Source: CAZUQA01 sp964622375
GTDB taxonomy: Bacteria > Bacillota_I > Bacilli_A > Erysipelotrichales > Erysipelotrichaceae
Length of the DNA: 47,136 bases
Direction of reading: 5' to 3'
Assembly: GCA_964622375.1 (NCBI GenBank)
Contig: CAZUQA010000031.1
Coordinates: 1 to 47,136 of the forward strand
Position 1 is the stretch's first letter, and each line of letters begins with the position of its first letter. A model generated the notes under the pieces. The model had not been told where the DNA came from. It ran no database searches and worked only from the letters and a program-made list of their open reading frames with translations. Of the stretch, positions 28,965 to 38,472 are shown one piece after another. Position numbers and translations under genes: made by a program.

Positions 28965-30144
28965 GTTTTCCGAAAACAAAGTAATGCGTGATCCCCTGCA
29001 TCACTATATTCAAGTAGAACACCCTTTGATCTGGGACTTGATTAACACCAAGGAATTTCAAAGACTGAGACGCATCCGCCAATTGAGTGGAGCTTATTTA
29101 GTTTTTCATACCGCTGAACACAGCCGCTTCGGGCATTGTTTAGGCGTTTATGAAATCATCCGAAGGATGGTTAAAGAAATTAATGATTTGTCGCAACAGT
29201 TAACAGAAGAAGAAAAACTGCTGGTAATGGTCGCCGGCTTACTACACGATATCGGCCACGGCCCCTTCAGTCATGCCTTTGAAGCTGTAGCCGCTAACAG
29301 TCACGAAGAAATGACCAAACAATTAATTTTAGGGGAAAGTGGGATTAACAGTATCTTAAAAGCTTATGATAGCAATTTGCCTAAGCAAATAGCGGCAATC
29401 ATCGATCATAGCCATCCAAACAAACTGTTGATCCAATTAATATCCAGCCAACTGGATGCCGACCGCATGGACTATTTATTACGCGACTCTTATTTTACGG
29501 GAGCGAAATATGGGGAATTTGATTTAGAGCGGATACTAAGAACCTTAAAAGTAGTAGATAATCAGCTGGTAGTCAAGGAGAGTGGAATTCATACCGTAGA
29601 AGACTACATCATGTCACGCTATCATATGTACTGGCAGGTTTATTACCATGCGACCATTCGTTCTTTTGAGGCAATTCTGGTATTGTTGTTTCAGCGCTTG
29701 CGCGATTTGGATTTAAAAGATAAATATCCGATGTTTGCCGGTTTATACCAAGGACAGCAACTTACCAATCAACAACACTTCCAATTAGATGACTATAATT
29801 GTTTCTATGGCTTTTCTCAAATGTGTGATGATGAAGATCCGATATTATGTGATTTAGCAGAGCGCCTAGTTAACCGGCGGCTTTTCGGTTATCAGAGTGT
29901 TCCCGCTGAAGCCAAGATTGGAGATTACCTTCACTTAGCTCCAGGCTTGGATTCCCGCTATTATTTATATATTGATTCAGCTTCCCAAGTTCCTTACTTG
30001 CCATATCTTTCCCAAGCGGAAAATCTCATCAAAGTATTATTGAAAAACGGAGAAATAGTGGAATTGTCAGAAGTATCGAAGATTGTAAAAGCCATGGTTA
30101 GCGGGGAAAACAAAGAAGACTACAAACTATTTTACCCCCAATAA
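28957..30144 (+). CDS. HD-domain phosphohydrolase (YwfO/dNTPase-like)
   Basis: A 395-residue HD-superfamily hydrolase. It begins with the family's conserved RDPLHHYIQVEHPLIWDLINT, followed by QRLRRIRQLSG and HSRFGHCLGVYEI. The metal-binding LLHDIGHGPFSHAFE and the later SSQLDADRMDYLLRDSYFTG are present, completing H...HD...D. Relatives include dNTP triphosphohydrolases, so I infer nucleotide hydrolysis but not the substrate. Start ATG lies inside the nitroreductase gene (8-base overlap) with GGCAAGCGC before it rather than a clear ribosome-binding site, consistent with coupling. Confidence 0.9.
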   Translation: MNKFSENKVMRDPLHHYIQVEHPLIWDLINTKEFQRLRRIRQLSGAYLVFHTAEHSRFGHCLGVYEIIRRMVKEINDLSQQLTEEEKLLVMVAGLLHDIGHGPFSHAFEAVAANSHEEMTKQLILGESGINSILKAYDSNLPKQIAAIIDHSHPNKLLIQLISSQLDADRMDYLLRDSYFTGAKYGEFDLERILRTLKVVDNQLVVKESGIHTVEDYIMSRYHMYWQVYYHATIRSFEAILVLLFQRLRDLDLKDKYPMFAGLYQGQQLTNQQHFQLDDYNCFYGFSQMCDDEDPILCDLAERLVNRRLFGYQSVPAEAKIGDYLHLAPGLDSRYYLYIDSASQVPYLPYLSQAENLIKVLLKNGEIVELSEVSKIVKAMVSGENKEDYKLFYPQ

Positions 30145-30163
30145 AGCTAACAAGAATAACAAG

Positions 30164-31093
30164 ATGAAAATGTACCAAAGTGTCACAGAATTGATAGGCA
30201 ATACAGCTTTGTTGGATTTAAGTTCCTACATTAACCAGGGTGACTTAAATCTGCGTTTTTTGGCTAAAGCTGAATTTCTCAATCCCTCCGGATCAATTAA
30301 AGACCGCGCAGCTTGGGCGATGATTCAAGATGCTATCAGTCAAGGGAAAGTAGATAAAGAAACCGTAATAATTGAACCAACCAGTGGCAACACCGGAATC
30401 GCTTTAGCGATGATTGCCGCCACCCTAGGAAACAAGATTATTCTAACGATGCCGGACAATATGAGTGAAGAACGAAGAACCCTGCTGGCAGCCTACGGCG
30501 CAGAATTAGTTATGACACCGCAAATTGCCGGAATGAGCGGAGCAATTAAAAAAGCTGAAGCACTGGTAAAAGAACTTCCTAAGACTTTTATGCCGGCGCA
30601 GTTTGACAATCCGCTTAATGCGCTAATCCACTATCAAACAACCGGACCGGAGTTATGGGAAGACAGTGGGAAAAGCATTGATGTTTTTATCGCCGGGGTA
30701 GGAACCGGGGGGACAATTAGCGGAACCGCTAAATATCTTAAGGAACAAAACCCCGAGATCATCGTCATTGCCGTAGAACCGCAAGCTTCACCGGTATTGT
30801 CTGGCGGTAAAGCCGGAGTTCACAACATCCAAGGTATCGGTGCCGGCTTTGTACCAAAAATATTGGACACGACAATTTATGATGAAATTGTCACCGTCAG
30901 TGACGAGCATGCTATTGCCACGGCAATTGATTTTGCCAAAAAGCGGGGAATAAGTGTCGGCATCTCATCTGGAGCAGTCTTATGGGCAGCCAAAAAAGTA
31001 GCTTGTCATCATTTGGGGAAGACGGTAACGACCATTTTACCTGATAGTGGCAATCGTTATCTATCGATTTTTAGTCAAAGGAATAATCTATGA
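30164..31093 (+). CDS. cysK: Cysteine synthase
   Basis: A 309-residue PLP enzyme (O-acetylserine sulfhydrylase) that makes cysteine from O-acetylserine and sulfide. The PLP Lys is K46 in PSGSIKDR, and the substrate loop is [12 protein letters not shown]. The phosphate-binding [15 protein letters not shown] and the C-terminal PDSGNRYLS are also typical. Length is the family norm. cysE begins four bases before its end (ATGA overlap), so the two successive steps of cysteine synthesis are coupled. AACAAGATG precedes the ATG; no strong ribosome-binding site. Confidence 0.96.
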   Translation: MKMYQSVTELIGNTALLDLSSYINQGDLNLRFLAKAEFLNPSGSIKDRAAWAMIQDAISQGKVDKETVIIEPTSGNTGIALAMIAATLGNKIILTMPDNMSEERRTLLAAYGAELVMTPQIAGMSGAIKKAEALVKELPKTFMPAQFDNPLNALIHYQTTGPELWEDSGKSIDVFIAGVGTGGTISGTAKYLKEQNPEIIVIAVEPQASPVLSGGKAGVHNIQGIGAGFVPKILDTTIYDEIVTVSDEHAIATAIDFAKKRGISVGISSGAVLWAAKKVACHHLGKTVTTILPDSGNRYLSIFSQRNNL

Positions 31094-31830
31094 AAAAAAT
31101 CTTTCCAAATAACCGGACGGTAATCAGAGTGATCAATGAGTTGCGTGAGTATCTGTATCCTGAGCATTTTCAAGATTGGGAAATACGTTACCAGCGCTAT
31201 GACATACTTGAAGCCAATATCAGAGGAAAACTTGAAGAGATACTCGCTGTAGTAACTAGGGACCAAGCGAGTATCAACTGCCATAGCTTAGTTGATGATT
31301 TCTTTGCGGTTTTACCTGAGATAAAATGTCGCTTAGATAAAGACAGCGAAGCCGGTTATAATGGGGATCCGGCAGCACAATCGATTGATGAGATCATTTT
31401 GTCTTATCCCGGTTTTTTTGCGATATTAGTTCATCGTATCGCCCATTATCTTTTCCTGCAAAACATTCCCTTAGTTCCAAGAATGATGAGCGAATATGCC
31501 CACAGTAAAACCGGCATCGACATCCATCCGGGGGCCAGCATCGGGGACTACTTCTTTATCGACCATGGGACTGGGGTGGTAATCGGAGAAACCACAGTAG
31601 TCGGGAACAATGTTAAACTTTACCAAGGAGTAACACTCGGGGCTTTATCAACAAAAGGCGGACAAAAGTTAGCCGGGGAGCGACGCCATCCCACTATTGA
31701 AGACAATGTTGTTATTTATGCCGGAACAACAATCTTGGGTGGTAACACGGTCATCGGTCATGACTCCGTAATTGGGGGAAACACTTTTATCATCGAATCA
31801 ATCCCGGCTTATACCAATATTCGAAATTAA
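31090..31830 (+). CDS. cysE: Serine O-acetyltransferase
   Basis: A 246-residue left-handed beta-helix acetyltransferase that makes O-acetylserine, the substrate of CysK. The hexapeptide repeats start at about 150 ([20 protein letters not shown]), where the conserved His of [12 protein letters not shown] is catalytic, and continue through [12 protein letters not shown]. The N-terminal helical part is of the EpsC/CysE type. It overlaps cysK by four bases. The C-terminal tail that in some members inserts into CysK ends here with YTNIRN, in keeping with the Ile C-terminal interaction motif being changed. Last gene of the run beginning with ispF. Confidence 0.95.
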   Translation: MKKIFPNNRTVIRVINELREYLYPEHFQDWEIRYQRYDILEANIRGKLEEILAVVTRDQASINCHSLVDDFFAVLPEIKCRLDKDSEAGYNGDPAAQSIDEIILSYPGFFAILVHRIAHYLFLQNIPLVPRMMSEYAHSKTGIDIHPGASIGDYFFIDHGTGVVIGETTVVGNNVKLYQGVTLGALSTKGGQKLAGERRHPTIEDNVVIYAGTTILGGNTVIGHDSVIGGNTFIIESIPAYTNIRN

Positions 31831-32180
31831 CAGGAAATTTCAAGCATTTAAGAAATAAGTATTACATAGAATTTTGTAATAAGAGTTATCAAACTTCAGG
31901 ATTTCAGCTTAGTAGTTTACGACAACGGAATTAGCTGAATAAGTTGTATTAATTAGTTGCATTTCTATTCTAGGATAGCTATAATATCACGGAACAAGGA
32001 AATTAGCGGCACGAATTTTCAAATATTCAAGAAGCACACAGCGACAAAAGCGGAAATTTCACTGTTTCAAATTAAGGACTTCACACTCATTGTTAAATGA
32101 TGGAGTAATAAATTAACTTGAGAAAATCACTGGCATCTTGCCAATGATGGCTTTGCCATCACAAGAAAAAACGGTAAAAA
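31831..32180 (+). other. 350-base intergenic region before argS
   Basis: Contains a good promoter at 31957-31985, a predicted leader of about 190 nt, and two small hairpins: TGGCA/TGCCA (32131-32143) and TGATGGC/GCCATCA (32145-32161). No T-box motif is present. An 18-codon frame ATGATG... (32144-32200) overlaps the argS start in another frame. No ribosome-binding site is seen before argS. TATTAC/GTAATA inverted repeat (around 31858-31880) after cysE has no U-run. Confidence 0.5.
31957..31985 (+). promoter_or_regulatory. Promoter of argS
   Basis: TTGCAT, a 17-base spacer and a perfect TATAAT. Predicted start near 31992, giving a leader of about 190 nt for argS. Confidence 0.75.
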
Positions 32181-33824
32181 ATGAGCAAGCTACAAAATAA
32201 CATCAAAGAGGCAATACAGAAAACAATCAAAGAAGTTTTCGCTTATGAAGTCTCTTGTGCTGATATTGTTGTGGAAATACCGAAAGATAAAAGCCACGGT
32301 GATTATGCGACTAATATCGCTATGCAATTAGCGCGCAATTTAAAACAGAGCCCACAAGTCATAGCAAAAAGTTTAATGGAAAATTTGGATTTTGTGGCAG
32401 CCGGCATCAGCACTTACGAAATAGCCGGCCCGGGGTTTATCAATTTAACCATAGAAAAAGGTGCATTAGCGACTGTCATAAAAAAAGTTATAAAAGAACA
32501 AGACAGTTTCGGAAGCACAAAAAAGACAGACAACATTAAATATAATGTGGAATTTGTTTCAGCTAACCCGACGGGAAACCTACATCCCGGGCATGCTCGA
32601 GGAGCAGCAATCGGTGATTCGGTAGTAAGAATCATGCGTTTTGCCGGCTATGATGTTACCGGAGAATACTATATCAACGATGCCGGCAATCAGATTAGCT
32701 TGCTGGGTAAATCACTACAAGCCCGCTACTTTCAACATTTTGGGCAAGATCTCAAAGTGCCGGATGCTGGCTATCGTGGGCAGGATATCGTAAATATTGC
32801 TCAAGAACTAGTCAATGAAGTCGGAGATAAATACTTAAACCGTCCTTTAGAAGAAAGTCTGAAAGATTTTGCCGAATATGGTTTAAAAGCCGGTATGGAC
32901 AAAATTAAAGCGACTTTGCAGGCTTTCCGCGTCCAACATGATGTCTTTGTTAGCGAAAGAAGCCTTTATGAAAGAAAGATGGTAGATTTGGCCTTAGAAC
33001 AACTCCAAGGGCAGGGTATGACCTATGAAGCTGATGGGGCTCTATGGTTAAAGACCACAGAATTTGGTGATGACAAAGATCGGGTCTTAATAAAAAGTGA
33101 CGGCAGTTATACCTACATCACTCCCGATATCGCTTATCATCTCGACAAATTTAACCGGGGGTATGACAAACTGATCAATTTCCTCGGAGCTGACCATCAT
33201 GGTTATGTCACTCGTTTAAAAGCCGGGATCTGTGCTTTGGGTAAGAAGGCTGAAGACTTGGATGTGGAAATCTATCAAATGGCAAAAATGATTAAAGACG
33301 GTAAGGAATATAAAATGTCAAAAAGAACCGGGGAGGCAGTTTCCTTGGATGACCTAATGCAAGAAGCCGGAGTGGATGCTGTTCGTTACCTCTTTGTCAG
33401 CAAAGCAGCGGATACCCACATGGACTTAGATTTAGACTTGGCTATTAGAAAGTCCAATGAGAATCCGGTGTATTATGTCCAATATGCTCATGCCCGTATG
33501 TGCTCGATATTAAAGAATGTCGAAGATTTTCAAGAGCCGGATAACTATGATCTGTTGAATGATCAAAAAGAAATAGCCTTAATGAAACAGATTAATGAAT
33601 TGCCGAAAGTAGTAAGCGAGGCTGCAGAAAGCCTACAACCCCACAAGCTCTGTAATTACTTACAGAAATTAGCCACTTTGTGCCATAGTTTCTACAATGA
33701 CTGCAAGGTTATAGTAGATGACAAAGACTTACAAAATCAAAGAGTAGCCTTGGTAAAGGCTGTTAAGATAGCTTTAAAGAACGCCCTGAGTTTAATTGGG
33801 GTGGAAGCAGTAGAAAGGATGTAA
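32181..33824 (+). CDS. argS: Arginine-tRNA ligase
   Basis: A 547-residue class I synthetase. The HIGH motif appears as HPGH at 135-138 (PTGNLHPGHARG), and KMSKRTGEAVSL (about 380) is the KMSKS-like loop. The N-terminal Add-1 domain recognising the tRNA D-loop is at about 1-90, and the DALR-like anticodon-binding domain is at the C-terminus. A catalytic-domain signature Y-I-T-P-D-I-A-Y-H is seen near 312. The ATG at 32181 begins at the family's normal first helix, but there is no Shine-Dalgarno upstream. The next gene, rpoE, starts five bases after its stop. Confidence 0.97.
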   Translation: MSKLQNNIKEAIQKTIKEVFAYEVSCADIVVEIPKDKSHGDYATNIAMQLARNLKQSPQVIAKSLMENLDFVAAGISTYEIAGPGFINLTIEKGALATVIKKVIKEQDSFGSTKKTDNIKYNVEFVSANPTGNLHPGHARGAAIGDSVVRIMRFAGYDVTGEYYINDAGNQISLLGKSLQARYFQHFGQDLKVPDAGYRGQDIVNIAQELVNEVGDKYLNRPLEESLKDFAEYGLKAGMDKIKATLQAFRVQHDVFVSERSLYERKMVDLALEQLQGQGMTYEADGALWLKTTEFGDDKDRVLIKSDGSYTYITPDIAYHLDKFNRGYDKLINFLGADHHGYVTRLKAGICALGKKAEDLDVEIYQMAKMIKDGKEYKMSKRTGEAVSLDDLMQEAGVDAVRYLFVSKAADTHMDLDLDLAIRKSNENPVYYVQYAHARMCSILKNVEDFQEPDNYDLLNDQKEIALMKQINELPKVVSEAAESLQPHKLCNYLQKLATLCHSFYNDCKVIVDDKDLQNQRVALVKAVKIALKNALSLIGVEAVERM

Positions 33825-33828
33825 AAAA

Positions 33829-34158
33829 ATGAGTTTATCAATGGTTGATGTCGCCTATCAAATTTTGTGCGATTCAAAAAAAGCAATGAAATTTGCCGAG
33901 CTATGGCGCAATGTCTGTAAGAGAATGGATTATATCGAGGCTGATGAAGCCAACAGAATGTCACAGTTCTTCACCAATCTATCTTTGGACAATCGTTTTG
34001 CGCTGATAAACAATACCTGGGATATCAGAGCACGACATAAATTTGAGGAAGTGGTAATCGATACCAGCCCAATAGACATTGAAGAAGATGAAGAAGAAAT
34101 ATTGGTAATCGAAGACGAAAAGGGCTATGACGATATCATAGACGAGGAGGAAGAATGA
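33829..34158 (+). CDS. rpoE: RNA polymerase delta subunit
   Basis: A 109-residue RpoE (delta) of Firmicutes RNA polymerase, which raises recycling and promoter selectivity. The N-terminal HARE-HTH fold is at about 1-75 (MVDVAYQILCDSKKAMKFAELW), followed by a very acidic disordered tail (EEDEEEILVIEDE and DDIIDEEEE), which mimics nucleic acid. Shorter than the Bacillus protein (about 173) mainly in the tail. Its stop overlaps the pepV ATG by four bases, so the argS-rpoE-pepV order probably forms one mRNA. Confidence 0.93.
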   Translation: MSLSMVDVAYQILCDSKKAMKFAELWRNVCKRMDYIEADEANRMSQFFTNLSLDNRFALINNTWDIRARHKFEEVVIDTSPIDIEEDEEEILVIEDEKGYDDIIDEEEE

Positions 34159-35501
34159 AAGACATAAAGGTATTTTTGCAGGAAAACCAGCAGGAAATGT
34201 TGGAGGTTTTGGCTAAGTTGGTTAGCTACAACAGTGTTGAAGCTCAAGACAGTGAGTTTCCTTTTGGGCAAGCTAACGCCGATTGTTTAGATTATGCTTT
34301 AGAAGTTTGTCGTAACTGGGGCATGCAGACGACCAATCATGATTACTATGTCGGCTTTGGAGAAATAGGTAAAGGGCAAGAAGTGATTGGGATAGCCGGG
34401 CATCTGGACATTGTTCCGGCGGGGAAAGGCTGGAACACCGACCCCTTTGTCTTAGAAATAATTGATGGGAAGCTTTATGGTAGGGGAACCAGCGATGACA
34501 AAGGGCCGACGGTGGCTGCGATGTTTGCCATGAAGTATCTCATGGACAATGATGTGGCTCTAAATAAGCGTATTAGAATTGTCTTTGGCTGCAACGAAGA
34601 AAGCGGATTTCAGTGTATTGCCAAATATGTTGAAAAAGAAGGGCACTTTGATATTGGTTTTGTTCCCGACGGTCCTTTTCCTTGTTGTTTTGGAGAGAAA
34701 GGTATTATCAAGTTCAAAATCAAAGCGAAAAACAATGTTTTTAAAACACTGAGTGGCGGAGTAGCACCTAATGTTGTGCCTAACAATTGTGAGTTGAGTT
34801 TAGCTGCCGATTTAATTGATCAGGAAAAACTTGAAGACTATCTAAAATCATCAGCTTTGGCGAAATACGAGATTACAGAAAATGAGGGTATCTTAACTTT
34901 AGTTACCGAAGGGCGGGCAGCTCACGCCAGCACACCGGAATTGGGAGTGAATGCCGTAGCTTACGCCATGACTGCTTTAACAGAATCCGGGCTTGACGAT
35001 GCAGCTTTACGGGAATTAAAAGAGAAAATCAATATTGAATACAACGGAAATAGCTGTGGTATCAAATTAGTAGACCAATATGGCGGGTTGACTTTGAATG
35101 TCGGCATAGTTGAATTAGTTGGAGATGATATCGTAATAACCTGTGATATTCGTTGTCCTTTCACTCATGACAATAGTGAAGTCACTTCGGTACTTAAACA
35201 AACTTTCCAAGAATTTGAACTGACTATAATGTCGGATTCTAAAGGTTTATATCAACCGGAAGATTCCGAGTTTGTCCAAATGTTAATTTCCGCCTATCGC
35301 TCTGTATCGGGCAATGAAGCGCCACCATTGACGATGGGAGGAGGTACTTATGCCCGTATGGTAAACAATACTTTGGCCTTTGGTATGAGTGATGGTGAGG
35401 ATACCCACATCCATGATGCTAACGAATATGTGCAATTAAAAAAGTTACTCGAAGGCACGGAAGTCTACATTAACGCTTTACTTAAAATGTTAGAAATGTA
35501 A
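34155..35501 (+). CDS. pepV: Dipeptidase PepV (M20 family)
   Basis: A 448-residue zinc dipeptidase of the PepV/Sapep type. Metal and catalytic segments are visible: GHLDIVPAGKGW (metal His and catalytic Asp), GRGTSDDKGP (bridging Asp), and FGCNEESGFQC (Glu general base and metal Glu). The C-terminal part contains the GGGTYARMVNNT and FGMSDGEDTHIHDANEYV segments with the last His ligand. The dimerisation lid domain is between. The start overlaps rpoE by four bases. A clean terminator follows its stop. Confidence 0.93.
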   Translation: MKDIKVFLQENQQEMLEVLAKLVSYNSVEAQDSEFPFGQANADCLDYALEVCRNWGMQTTNHDYYVGFGEIGKGQEVIGIAGHLDIVPAGKGWNTDPFVLEIIDGKLYGRGTSDDKGPTVAAMFAMKYLMDNDVALNKRIRIVFGCNEESGFQCIAKYVEKEGHFDIGFVPDGPFPCCFGEKGIIKFKIKAKNNVFKTLSGGVAPNVVPNNCELSLAADLIDQEKLEDYLKSSALAKYEITENEGILTLVTEGRAAHASTPELGVNAVAYAMTALTESGLDDAALRELKEKINIEYNGNSCGIKLVDQYGGLTLNVGIVELVGDDIVITCDIRCPFTHDNSEVTSVLKQTFQEFELTIMSDSKGLYQPEDSEFVQMLISAYRSVSGNEAPPLTMGGGTYARMVNNTLAFGMSDGEDTHIHDANEYVQLKKLLEGTEVYINALLKMLEM

Positions 35502-35509
35502 GTCTAAGA

Positions 35510-35533
35510 AAGATTGGGGAGCCAATCTTTTTT
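35510..35533 (+). terminator. Intrinsic terminator of argS-rpoE-pepV
   Basis: AAGATTGG pairs with CCAATCTT around GGAG, followed by a T-run. Confidence 0.9.
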
Positions 35534-35661
35534 ATTGCAGTTTCCAAGAAATTGTCATAATTCATTAAAATTAGGTTTTGGTATGTTTTATGTAATATAA
35601 TTTATTACAAGAATAGGGTTACAGAAAAATAGTATTTATTTCAGAAAGCAAGGGAGAGAAA

Positions 35662-37764
35662 ATGAAAAAAATACGTCAATGGATTAGTATCAACTCAGCG
35701 AAAAGGCCGAGTCTTGTTGTGCTTTTGTTGATACTGTTAGCGAGTTTAGTGTTATTTGTTGTGGCGACCGTTGTGATTATCAATTGTGTGAGCGTCGAAG
35801 CCGGTGAAATTAGTTTTTGGAACAGGGTGCTTTACATCGTTACTTTAGTCAAAGACTCCGGAAGCTTATCTTATGTTATTGAACAGTTGGACAACGTCAA
35901 CATTTTGATAGTTCTAATGTGTTTGTTTACCGACTTTGTCAGCTTAATAGTTTTTAACTCAGCAATTATCGGTTATGTATCTAACCTTATATCTGTTTAT
36001 ATTGAGGATGCGGATTCAGATTCAAAAGGCTTATATTTGGAAGACCATGTCGCAATTTTAAATTGGAATGACCGAGCTTCGGAAATAATCAATGACTTCA
36101 TGTTAAGTGGAAAGAGTATCAACATTGTGGTATTACAATCAGGAGATAAAACTCAGGTTAAAAACGAAATAGAAGAAACGCTGGCTGATACTTTAAAAAG
36201 AGAAAACGGAAAGATTGAAGACCATGCTGAAAAAATGGGCTTTTGGGCCGGAAGAAATTATCTTAGAAAAAACCTCATGCACAACAGGTTATCAATTATC
36301 GTTCGTAATGGGGATCCATATTCGGTAAAACAATTAGGTGACATTTGTCTGGCTAAAGCCAGCAGTATAATTCTACTTAATAGCCACGATAACGAAGTTG
36401 AAGATGACGATAATGATAACGAAAGTAACGAAGGCAATATCAATATTATTAAAACCTTAATTCAGGTAACTCAGATAATCTCAGAACAGAAATCATCAAG
36501 AAAACAAAAAATCATTGTAGAAATTGAAGATGAATGGACCAATGCCTTAGTATCCAGGATCATCAAACGTCGCTGCCTTAATGAAAATTGTCAGGTAGTA
36601 ACTTTTGAAGTTAACAATATACTTGGGTACATTCTTTTCCAAATATGCATTATGCCGGAATTAAATTTAGTTTACAGCGATTTGTTTTCCAATGATATTG
36701 GGTCGGAATTTTATTCATTAACAAGCAGTGAGCTACCGGCACAGCACATAAACACAGCCAATGATATGGAGTTTGTAAAGTCGTATTTGGATAACCATAG
36801 TAGCGCTATACCCTTGAGTATAATGAAAGACAAAAACGACATAGAACATTTCTACTTTATGGCGGCGAATAAAGGAGCAATTACCAAGAGTTTAACTCCA
36901 AAATATGATGCAGGTTTCCAAGTAGCTATAAACCCGAATTTTAAGTTTAAAGAAAGAAACATCATAATTTTGGGACAAAACAGCCGTTGCCACGCCATTA
37001 TGGCGGGCTTTGATTCTTTCCGAGCCGAATGGCAACTGGAAGATCCTAAAGAGATTTTAAATATCACAGTTATTGATATTGCGGAAAACCTGAAAAAGAT
37101 GGATAACTACAAAAAATATTCCTATGTCAAAAAGGTTATTCCGGTCGATATTTATGATAGAGAAACTTTTTATAAAACCATAAATCCTTTGTTAAAAAAG
37201 AATGATGCTGACATCAGTATCTTGATACTATCCGATGATGAGGTAGCCTACAGTGATTTAGATACCAATGCTCTAACTTACTTAATTTATATTCAAGATA
37301 TTATTACCAATCTACAAGCCGCTAATCCGGCTTATGACAGTAAGCGGGTAAATATTATCGTAGAAATCCTAGATCCAAAGAATCGCGATGTGGTAAACAG
37401 TTACAATGTTGATACTGTAGTCATCAGTAATCACTTCATCAGTAAAATGATAGGGCAGTTGAGTGAAAATGAAGCTTTGTATGATTTCTATCTCGATATT
37501 CTGACTTATGATGACGATGAAGAAGTTAATTCCTACGAGCTTTACATAAAACCGGTAAAGGATTTCTTTACTGAATTACCAAAGCCTTGTCAAGCCGGTG
37601 ATTTAGTGAAACAGGTCTATTATGTTACAGCACCGGAGAATCCAACAGTGATTCTAGGTTACTTTAATGGCAATAAACAACTAATATTGTTTGAAGGAAA
37701 TCTCGGGGAGATTAAAGTAAGTTTGAGTGCTGAAGATAAACTGGTACTATTTGCCAGCCACTAA
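35662..37764 (+). CDS. CASTOR/POLLUX-like ion channel with TrkA-N-type domains
   Basis: A 700-residue membrane protein. Two membrane segments (about 17-42 and 81-107) flank a short hydrophilic stretch with DSGS (65-68), which matches the place of the selectivity filter in CASTOR/POLLUX (DMI1) channels, where A-D-S/A-G-N-H is common. Two Rossmann-like RCK modules follow: HVAILNWNDRASEIINDFM from about 129 and NIIILGQNSRCHAIMAGF from about 433. Homologues in plants pass nuclear K+/Ca2+. The bacterial members are poorly studied. ATG 35662 has AAGGGAGAGAAA before it and a TATAAT-like box about 65 upstream; a terminator follows at 37790. Confidence 0.78.
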   Translation: MKKIRQWISINSAKRPSLVVLLLILLASLVLFVVATVVIINCVSVEAGEISFWNRVLYIVTLVKDSGSLSYVIEQLDNVNILIVLMCLFTDFVSLIVFNSAIIGYVSNLISVYIEDADSDSKGLYLEDHVAILNWNDRASEIINDFMLSGKSINIVVLQSGDKTQVKNEIEETLADTLKRENGKIEDHAEKMGFWAGRNYLRKNLMHNRLSIIVRNGDPYSVKQLGDICLAKASSIILLNSHDNEVEDDDNDNESNEGNINIIKTLIQVTQIISEQKSSRKQKIIVEIEDEWTNALVSRIIKRRCLNENCQVVTFEVNNILGYILFQICIMPELNLVYSDLFSNDIGSEFYSLTSSELPAQHINTANDMEFVKSYLDNHSSAIPLSIMKDKNDIEHFYFMAANKGAITKSLTPKYDAGFQVAINPNFKFKERNIIILGQNSRCHAIMAGFDSFRAEWQLEDPKEILNITVIDIAENLKKMDNYKKYSYVKKVIPVDIYDRETFYKTINPLLKKNDADISILILSDDEVAYSDLDTNALTYLIYIQDIITNLQAANPAYDSKRVNIIVEILDPKNRDVVNSYNVDTVVISNHFISKMIGQLSENEALYDFYLDILTYDDDEEVNSYELYIKPVKDFFTELPKPCQAGDLVKQVYYVTAPENPTVILGYFNGNKQLILFEGNLGEIKVSLSAEDKLVLFASH

Positions 37765-37789
37765 TCAAACTATTTTATTTATAAAAGTT

Positions 37790-37821
37790 AAGAAAACCGG
37801 TTTACATAAACTAGTTTTCTT
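37790..37821. terminator. Bidirectional terminator between channel gene and PAP2 gene
   Basis: AAGAAAAC (37790-37797) pairs with GTTTTCTT (37814-37821), with an inner GTTT/AAAC pairing. It overlaps the last codons of the minus-strand PAP2 gene. Convergent genes share it. Confidence 0.75.
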
Positions 37822-38437
37822 TTGTTTGTTGCTTGGTTTCGATAAAGTGATATAGCATTTCCGCAACTAAAGCTAAACATAAGCCCAAAGCCCAACCGGC
37901 TAAAATATCACTGGCAGTATGAACGCCTAAGTAAATTCTACTGAAGCCGATTATAAAAACCCAAAGGCTAAGAAAAACAAAAAGAAAGCTTACGTGTTTT
38001 TTGGCTATATCTTTTTTCATAAACAAAAACAAAAACAAGAAATAGAGAGTAGTGTTGTTCATAGCATGGCCGCTGGGAAAACCAAAGCCACCTATTTCTA
38101 CTAAGCGCAGAATATTGGGGCGAGGAATCGCAAAAATTGCTTTCAATGTTTGGTTAAGTAAATGGGAAAAAAGCACAGCGAGCCCTATCGGCAGCCCAAA
38201 ACGACGGCTTTTTGGATAAATAAACAACAGAATTATAATTGAAATTATGCCATAGATGTCACCAACTTCGGTAATTATACGTAGTACGGCAGTTAACCAC
38301 GGATGAATTAGTTTGGCAACTTGACGGTAAACGAAAGTATTAAAAGCATCTAAATGTCCGTTAACTGACAAAAAAGCGATAGAGATAAAGAAGATAATCA
38401 AAACTAAAACAATCAAAGACTTTTTCTTATTATTCAT
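37811..38437 (-). CDS. PAP2-family lipid phosphatase
   Basis: A 208-residue integral membrane phosphatase of the PAP2 superfamily. All three catalytic motifs are visible: KAIFAIPRPN (K-x6-R-P), PSGH, and SRIYLGVHTASD (S-R-x5-H-x3-D), the active-site His residues being those of PSGH and GVHTASD. Six hydrophobic segments are spread across the protein, as usual. It probably removes phosphate from a lipid such as phosphatidate or undecaprenyl pyrophosphate. I take ATG 38437 (MNNKKKSLI) over the longer TTG form that would overlap the upstream gene; AAAGG lies nine bases upstream. Last gene of a three-gene run with an ICMT-like methyltransferase and a SnoaL-like gene. Confidence 0.88.
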   Translation of the reverse strand: MNNKKKSLIVLVLIIFFISIAFLSVNGHLDAFNTFVYRQVAKLIHPWLTAVLRIITEVGDIYGIISIIILLFIYPKSRRFGLPIGLAVLFSHLLNQTLKAIFAIPRPNILRLVEIGGFGFPSGHAMNNTTLYFLFLFLFMKKDIAKKHVSFLFVFLSLWVFIIGFSRIYLGVHTASDILAGWALGLCLALVAEMLYHFIETKQQTKEN

Positions 38438-38472
38438 AATAACTAAACCTTTCTCAATCAGCTTATTATAAG

